A stretch of DNA of 64,000 bases from the NCBI GenBank assembly GCA_023897205.1, contig JAHWDD010000003.1, forward strand, positions 1,119,665-1,183,664. The letters run 5' to 3'. Origin of the DNA: Exophiala sp. HKRS030 (Eukaryota > Ascomycota > Eurotiomycetes > Chaetothyriales > Herpotrichiellaceae). The stretch's first letter is position 1. Every line of letters starts with the position of its first letter. Made by a program: the position numbers and the translations under genes. Positions 58,082 to 64,000 of this stretch are shown here, one piece after another. Under the pieces are notes generated by a model, which was given only the letters and a program-made list of their open reading frames with translations, ran no database searches and was not told the origin of the DNA.

Positions 58082-59843
58082 ATGGATATTGTCGCCAATC
58101 GAACCGCCTTCACATCCCCCCTCGCCGATGCCCAGTTAAAGATTCAGGCCGCCAATGCCTCGGGGCTGGTGGGCAGGGTGGTCTCCCAGCTCAATGTTTG
58201 GACAGTCTTGTTTACCGTTTTGGCACTACTGATTGCATACGATCAATGTGAGATTACACCGAGTAGTCGTCACGATCCCAACAACTAACTATGATACAGG
58301 TAGTTATCAATATCAAAAGCATGGCATCGTTGGACCAGCATGGAAACTACCGTTTATGGGACCTTTTCTCGAATCAATGCACCCGTCCTTCCAAAAATAC
58401 AAACAGAAGTGGGAAAGCGGCGACTTGAGCTGCGTTTCCGTCTTCCACAAGTAAGCACAGTTGGTTGCTGTCCGTAGCCTCGTTTGGCTAATAATGCTTT
58501 CAGATTCGTGGTCATTGGCGCTTCCCGGGATACGGCGAGAAAGATCTTCAATTCACCCGCGTTCCTCAAACCTACCGTGGTTGACATTGCTCCCAAGCTC
58601 CTCCGGCCAACCAACTGGGTCTTTCTCGATGGCCGAGAGCATGTCGACTACCGCAAAGGCCTGAACGGACTCTTTACCCGTCAAGCGTTGGAAGCCTATC
58701 TGCCAGGACAAGAGGAAGTTTACAGCAAATATTTCAAGACCTTTGTCAATGAGTCCAAGGAGAACGATATGAAGCCTAAGCCGTGGATGCCCATCCTGCG
58801 AGAACTTATGACCGCTGTGTCATGCAGAACCTTTGTCGGTCACTACATGAGCGACGAGGTCGTGAAGAAAATTGCTGAGGACTATTATCTGATTACCGCG
58901 TCATTGGAACTGGTCAACTTCCCCATCATCATTCCCTTCACCAAAACTTGGTATGGGAAGAAGGCATGCGACATGGTCATGGACGAGTTCGCCAAGTGTG
59001 CAGCTAAGTCCAAGGTACGCATGGCGGCTGGCGGTTCTGTCTCTTGTACCATGGATGCGTGGGTCAAGCAAATGCAAGATTCGGCCAGATACAAGGAGCG
59101 CATTGCAAGAGGCGAGAACGTCGACTCGTCAGAGAAGCCAGCCCAAGTGCTTCGAGAATTCAGCGACATGGAGATATCCCAGACCATCTTCACTCTGTTG
59201 TTCGCGTCCCAAGATGCGACATCGAGTGCTTGTACCTGGTTGTTCCAGATCATGGCTGACCGACCCGAGATCCTGGCCAAAGTTCGAGAGGAAAACCTTG
59301 CCCTTCGAGGCGGCGACCGTAACAAGCCATTCGACATGGACATGCTGGAATCCATGGTATGGACAAGGGCAGTTGTGAAGGAGACTCTTCGTTATCGTCC
59401 TCCAGTCATTTTCGTGCCATACGTTGCCAAAAAGGACTTCCCGATGTCAGAGAACTACACTGTGAAGAAGGGTTCTATGGTGATTCCAGCACTTTGGCCT
59501 GCAACCCATGATCCCGAAGCCTATCCAGATCCCGACAACTTTGTTCCTGAACGATGGATCACTGGCGACGCGGACAAGCAGGTCAAGAATTGGTTGGTAT
59601 TTGGCACTGGACCTCATCATTGTTTGGGCCAGACCTATGCTCAATTGAATCTGATGGCGATGATTGGGAAGGCCAGCATACTGTTGGATTGGGTGCATGA
59701 GCCAACCGCTATCAGCGAAGATATTGAAGTTTTTGCCACTATCTTTCCTCAGGTAAGATTGGACTCTTTGCTGACTTTGCGGAATATTGGCTAACTAAAC
59801 ATACAGGATCATTGCAAGCTGACCTTTACGGACCGAGCTTAGA
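58082..59843 (+). CDS. ERG5: Sterol C-22 desaturase, cytochrome P450 CYP61
   Basis: ER P450 that introduces the C22-C23 double bond in the late ergosterol pathway. The start at 58082 ([18 protein letters not shown]) is followed by the membrane anchor [16 protein letters not shown]. Four exons. Exon 2 gives [20 protein letters not shown], exon 3 resumes at [20 protein letters not shown], and the last short exon ends [14 protein letters not shown]61 hallmarks are the I-helix [16 protein letters not shown], the K-helix [16 protein letters not shown], and the haem loop [15 protein letters not shown] with the cysteine ligand, followed by [15 protein letters not shown]. It is intact and about 525 residues long, as expected. 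It is flanked on both sides by identical 10-bp palindromes. No SRE-type sterol element could be picked out with confidence. Confidence 0.95.
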
Positions 59844-60180
59844 TACAGCTCTGAGCGTTTACGTCTTTTTTTGTTTCCCCGCTTGAAATCGTAATTTTGA
59901 GCGACAATGGCAAAGAACTGTACATAGCAACGAACTCGTCGTTGGAGACGAGGAGACATGCATGACAGCAGTTAATTTTCAGTCCTGGGTGCCGCGATAG
60001 AGAAGATTGGCACAACGAAGCACTTGAGGTTTTGAGAATCTCGTTCGAGGAAACGAGGAAAGCATCACGTAATTGTACATAGAAATCATGCCACGAAGGC
60101 AAGGAGCTTGGATAGCTCATCGACTATGGAGTTCCACGTCGACCATTTATCAGTAACGAGGCTGAAGCGGTTATCATTAC

Positions 60181-60190
60181 TCCGTACGGA
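60181..60190. repeat. Palindrome TCCGTACGGA, copy 2
   Basis: Identical 10-bp core to the copy at 57709, in the context ATTACTCCGTACGGAATC, about 340 bp after the ERG5 stop. Confidence 0.5.
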
Positions 60191-60398
60191 ATCAGGTATT
60201 ATCAAATTTCCCCCGCGCGTTATCGGCAATGCCTTCTATAATTTTGACTCACGGTTGCTCTTAAGTATCTACCTAGAATTGCAACCGCATCGTTTGATTG
60301 TAAAATATTTATGTTTGAGAATGTTTGCGAGAGTACTTTTGTATTGCTCAAGTCGACCTCGAATCCAGTTCCGTTGATCAAGCCAAGATCGAAAACGG

Positions 60399-60426
60399 TT
60401 CAGCCCCTGTCGTTCAGCCCCTGTCG
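60399..60426. repeat. 14-bp direct tandem duplication
   Basis: TTCAGCCCCTGTCG occurs twice without a spacer. It is probably a replication-slippage duplication in intergenic DNA. Confidence 0.6.
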
Positions 60427-60727
60427 AGACGGCTTCTACGAGTACTCTGGGATTAAACGTAAACATCGACCATATTAGTCGTTACATAGTAACCAGTACG
60501 GGTATAACAAGGCGCCTTTCCAAGATTTTGTCACCAACAAGAGATCGGAGTCTCTTCTTTACCTCTGGTCCCTCCCGCCACACCGCAACTACTTCGAACG
60601 ACACCGGCTTCCCATCAATCAACTTTCGCATGAGATGAGATACGAATTTCCCTTTTGTTTTTCTCTCAATCTCGGTCAAGACATTCTAAGAGGATTGACC
60701 AGATCTTGTTGATTCTTTGAAGAAAAG

Positions 60728-62388
60728 ATGGAAAAGGTCTTCACGAGGTCGAGAAGTGGAAACACTCTGCGACAATCACTACTACCACTACTACCACTAC
60801 CACCACCACTACCACTACAACGACAGCCTCGCCACGGCCACTCGTCTTCTGGGATCAAGAGGACATTTTCGACCTCGAGGACACATCATGCAGATTTTAC
60901 TCACGCTGTAAGTTTGGTTCACCTCCTTTGTCGAAATGAAATACGGCAATAGCTATTTGTTTTTCCTTTTTGTTTTTCTCCAGTCGTGTCTGTTCTGGGA
61001 AAGCTGACTTGGGGATCGTCGATCCTGTACTTCTTTAGATCATCGGAGGTGGCGTGGTAGGTCTTGCGGTCGCTCGTCAACTGGCCAGACGGACCGGGAC
61101 GAGTACGATATTGATCGAGAGGCATGGTTCGGTAGGGACCGAAACCAGTAGTAGGAATTCAGAGGTATGTACACTCGGTCATCTGGATGCACAACGTACC
61201 ATATCAAACACCTCCTCCCTCCCTACCAGGTCAGGTATATACTTTGACAACACAACACCTGCCCCCTTTTTGGCATCGTCATCGACGGAAGTGGAAGCAG
61301 AAGCAGGCTGGCCCTCGACTAACACGAGAGTCCTTTTGTCACAGGTGATTCACGCGGGCATCTACTACGGCCCTTCGAGTCTAAAGACCAAGCTCTGCAT
61401 CCGAGGGAAAAATCTTCTCTACGACCTCTGCGAGAGCAAATCCATCCCTTACCGGCGCACGAAAAAGTGGATCCTCGCACAGGACGAACGACAGATGCGA
61501 CACCTAGAGGACCTCCACACCTTTACCAGATCGATCGACGTCCCTACAAATTTCCTGTCGCGTCGGGAGATTCAAGAGCGAGAACCCGACGTGCGCGCCG
61601 AAGCGGGTGTCCTCGAATCCCCGACAACAGGAATCGTAGACTCTCACGCTCTCATGTCGTATTTGGAAGGTGACCTGGACGACCTAGGTGGGGATCAGGT
61701 CTTGCACACCATCGTGACCGGCATTGAACCGGTCCGTACCGGTACCGGCAACGACGGCAGTAGTACAATAGGATCTTATGAGATCCGCACACGCAGCCGT
61801 GACGGAGCGGGAGGTGAAGATACCATCACGGCCGAATGTTTGATCAACGCGGCAGGTTTGGGTGCGATGAACATAAACAACATGGTCCTCCCGCCTGACC
61901 GACACAGGACGGCCTTCTTCGCAAAGGGCACTTATTTTTCCTACGCCGCGTCCAGACCAAAAGTCAAGACTCTGTTGTACCCCGCCCCGACCCCGGGTCT
62001 GGGAGGGTTGGGCACCCACTTGACCCTCGACATGGGCGGCCGAGCCAGGTTCGGCCCCGACGTCGAGTGGGTGGACGACCCTACTGACCTGACCCCGAAC
62101 CCTGCGCGGCTCGGGGACGCCATCAAGGTCATCCGAACCTATCTGCCCGGCGTCGACGTCGGAGCCATCGACCTCGACTATTGCGGCGTCAGGCCGAAAC
62201 TGAGCAGGGGAAGTAGCGGCACGTTCGGTGTCGACGGCAAAGGGTTCGAGGATTTCATCGTCCGTGAAGAAGAAGGGTTCCCCGGGTTCGTGAACCTGTT
62301 GGGCATCGAGAGTCCCGGGCTGACCAGCTCCTTGGCCATCGCCGAACGCGTCGAGGACATCTTGTACGGTGAAAAGGCAAAGGTATGA
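60728..62388 (+). CDS. L-2-hydroxyglutarate dehydrogenase-like FAD enzyme, mitochondrial
   Basis: FAD-dependent dehydrogenase (DAO/L2HGDH family) that oxidises the metabolic by-product L-2-hydroxyglutarate to 2-oxoglutarate. Exon 1 (60728-60907) encodes a presequence with a Leu/Pro repeat and then RTFSTSRTHHADFTHA. Exon 2 (61039-61164) begins IIGGGVVGLAVARQLARR, the FAD Rossmann motif, and ends SSRNSE. Exon 3 (61345-62388) begins VIHAGIYYGPSSLKTKLC, the conserved continuation, and ends near LLGIESPGLTSSLAIAERVE, the second FAD-contact region. The 180-nt intron between exons 2 and 3 is a multiple of three and has no stop, so an unspliced reading also stays open; family conservation argues that it is removed. 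Total 449 residues. It converges with ARH1. Confidence 0.87.
60776..60821 (+). repeat. Trinucleotide repeat (ACT/ACC) within coding sequence
   Basis: Imperfect CACTACTACCACTACC-type repeat of about 46 bp that encodes LLPLLPLPPPLPL in the dehydrogenase presequence. It is likely length-polymorphic. Confidence 0.75.
61165..61344 (+). other. Stop-free, in-frame 180-nt intron
   Basis: It has a GTATGT donor and a CACAG acceptor. The length is exactly 60 codons with no stop, so gene finders may keep it as exon. The flanking residues SSRNSE and VIHAGIYYGP are contiguous in this enzyme family. Confidence 0.75.
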
Positions 62389-62446
62389 CATTGCCAAAAC
62401 AGTAAAGCTTGGAACAACCTTTGTACCCAGGTATCGTGCCGGAGGC

Positions 62447-62464
62447 GATGATGATGATGATGAT
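62447..62464. repeat. (GAT)6 microsatellite
   Basis: Six perfect GAT units in the 190-bp space between two converging genes. Confidence 0.75.
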
Positions 62465-62579
62465 AGACAAGTCGTCTACAATTCGAAACCACTTCTTTAA
62501 TCTAATATCTTACATGTTATTCTTGGGTATATATGAGTACTCGTAGGCGTATCATGTCCGCGACGGGGTACCATGTTTA

Positions 62580-64000
62580 TCATGCCCTCGAAACTTGTAG
62601 CATCTCATCGACACTGCCAAATTTCTCCCTCGGTTTACCGTGAGCTGCACCGACGGATCTCTCGGCGGCGTCGATCTTTTGCCAACTGGACCAATGGACG
62701 GGTCTGAGAGGTAGATTGAGGGCCGCGGCGTCCGCTTGCACACCCTTCCAGCCTGCGCGACCGGGTCGTGGGAGAGGGACGTGATGATCCGACCCGAACG
62801 TCACCTTCTTCTTCCAGTCCTGGACAATGGCCTCGGCGGTCTCGAAAGCATCCGTCATGGTACTGGCGATGACACCGGTCGGACCACGCTTGACCCAACC
62901 AGAGCAGTATAAGCTCGCATTCTGGTTGTCGGCGTCGTTGTCCTTCTGAGGGTCTTCGACGGGGTACACTCGTCCAGAACCGTCATGTCGGACGGTCCCC
63001 CTGTGTTCGTCAAAGTCGGCCCCGATGTCCCTCATGCCCGGTATGGCTTCGGCCTTGTAACCTATCGATCGGAACAGCGTCGACGCAGGGATGAGCCTCG
63101 TTTCGTCGGTGCTCGTAACTTTGGAGCCGGGGGAGTCTGGGTCGTCAAGTTTCGTCCTGGAAAACACCACCCCTTCGAGTTTGTCCGTGTCCGACGCCGA
63201 CCGCGACAGTGACTTCGGAGACAGAAGAAAATCCAAAGACCAAGATTTGGTGGCTCCTTCCTTGACGGGGCTGCCCTTTTTCAGCAGTTCCATCAACCGT
63301 CTCTTGGGACGAGGTAGACTCTTCAGGTCCTGCGGGAAAAGACTCTCCGGGATGGGTTCAAAATTGACGTCGTCCAGATGTAGTAGTTCCCTGACCTCTT
63401 TGATCGTGAAAGCCGCCTGCATGGGTCCTCGGCGGCCGACGACGTGGACGTGCCTGATGGTGCTTCGAGACAACCTGTCGAGTGCGTATTCCGTCATGTC
63501 CGTCTTTCCCAGTTGGTCGAGCTTACTCAACAGCGTCCTCGCCACGTCCAACGCGACGTTCCCCTGTCCCACGACCACCGCCGTGTCGCCGGCCGTCAAG
63601 TCCGGGTCCAGGTCTCGGTACTCGGGGAGACCGTTGTACCACCCTACAAACGCCCGGGCAGAGTATACGTGTGATTTGTTTTCTCCTTCCAACCCAATCT
63701 TTCGATCTTTGGACGCTCCGTAGGCGAACACTATGGCATCGTAATGTTTCGCAAGCAAGGGAAGAGGCAGGTCGTGTCCGAGGTTCACGTTTCCGATAAA
63801 GTTGTAATCTGGAGACGCCGCGATGTCTTGGAAAGTGTCTTGTACATTCTATTTTGTCCGTCGGAGACGTCAGCAGAAGTCGCCACAAGAGTCCCTCGCC
63901 GTCCCCCGGGGACGAGACTTTACTCAGATCGACTGACTAACCTTTACCTCTGGATGATCCGGTGCGACTCCGAACCTGACCAGACCAAAAGGTACAGGTA
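62580..64000 (-). CDS. ARH1: NADPH:adrenodoxin/ferredoxin reductase, mitochondrial (5' end cut by window edge)
   Basis: FAD/NADPH enzyme that feeds electrons to mitochondrial ferredoxin for Fe-S cluster, haem A and related synthesis. The N-terminal FAD motif lies beyond the right edge. The last bases of the window read FGLVRFGVAPDHPEVK on the minus strand; after an intron (about 63850-63942), NVQDTFQDIA continues into FIGNVNLGHDLPLP. Then come YDAIVFAYGASKDRKIG, the NADPH-binding motif VVVGQGNVALDVARTLL, VHVVGRRGPMQAAFTIKEVR, LIPASTLFRSIGYKAEAI and the signature GWVKRGPTGVIASTM. The C-terminus (GKPREKFGSVDEMLQVSRA) is typical for fungal Arh1. All visible motifs are intact. Confidence 0.93.

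Larger units (their letters stand above)
59844..60727. other. Intergenic region between ERG5 and the FAD dehydrogenase gene
   Basis: 884 bp without a recognisable gene. It holds the second TCCGTACGGA palindrome (60181-60190) and a 14-bp direct tandem duplication (60399-60426). Confidence 0.5.

Noticed and set aside
60345..60385. Possible tRNA B-box (CTCGAATCC)
   Set aside because: No matching A-box, acceptor stem or cloverleaf could be drawn around it on either strand.

Overview
This is a eukaryotic chromosome segment from a filamentous ascomycete (Pezizomycotina). The evidence is short introns of about 50-100 nt with GTRNGY donors and CTRAY-like branch sites, Zn2Cys6 regulators with the usual intron just before the first cysteine, sugar-porter and UNC93-like transporters, a CYP61 (ERG5) sterol desaturase, and fungal housekeeping genes (MON1, NAB2, FUN12, VPH1, CRD1, ARH1). 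The richness in Baeyer-Villiger monooxygenases, P450s and transporters would fit Eurotiomycetes such as black yeasts (Chaetothyriales), but that placement is a guess. Apart from the two genes cut by the window edges, every gene I recognise reads as intact, except for one splice junction in the transcription factor gene that I could not settle and one base of uncertainty at the GH20 acceptor.

Region 1 (1-17.7 kb) is accessory and metabolic. In order it holds two tandem Baeyer-Villiger monooxygenases (the first cut by the left edge), a sugar-porter MFS transporter, a Zn2Cys6 transcription factor, an UNC93-like MFS transporter, an N,N-dimethylformamidase large-subunit homologue, and a PhyH-type Fe(II)/2-oxoglutarate dioxygenase divergent from it. 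Regulator, transporter, amidohydrolase and oxygenase together look like a catabolic cluster for an N-alkyl amide or similar nitrogenous compound. This is the best candidate here for an undescribed system. The amidohydrolase keeps tyrosines and a glutamate at the spacing of the bacterial enzyme's iron ligands. Its promoter carries a 25-bp dyad containing CGG-N3-CCG.

Region 2 (19-64 kb) is mostly conserved core genes on both strands: MON1 (Rab7 exchange factor subunit), a PLP decarboxylase, NAB2 (poly(A)-binding zinc-finger protein), a GH20 hexosaminidase, a CYP52-like P450, an SCP160/vigilin multi-KH protein, cardiolipin synthase, V-ATPase subunit a, an aldo/keto reductase, the ubiquitin-eL40 fusion, a Yip1-domain Golgi protein, a TBC/Gyp8-type Rab GAP, an MMS1_N/CPSF-A-type propeller protein, a GFA-domain protein, eIF5B, ERG5, an L-2-hydroxyglutarate dehydrogenase, and (cut by the right edge) the ferredoxin/adrenodoxin reductase ARH1. 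These act in unrelated pathways; I see no joint function beyond ordinary fungal gene order.

Notable structures are a ubiquitin-eL40 start codon assembled by splicing through a 7-nt micro-exon, a 180-nt stop-free in-frame intron in the L-2-hydroxyglutarate dehydrogenase gene, a trinucleotide repeat inside its presequence, and a palindrome (TCCGTACGGA) on both sides of ERG5. I found no tRNA, rRNA, transposon or CRISPR. Exon boundaries were read by eye and may be off by a base or two.
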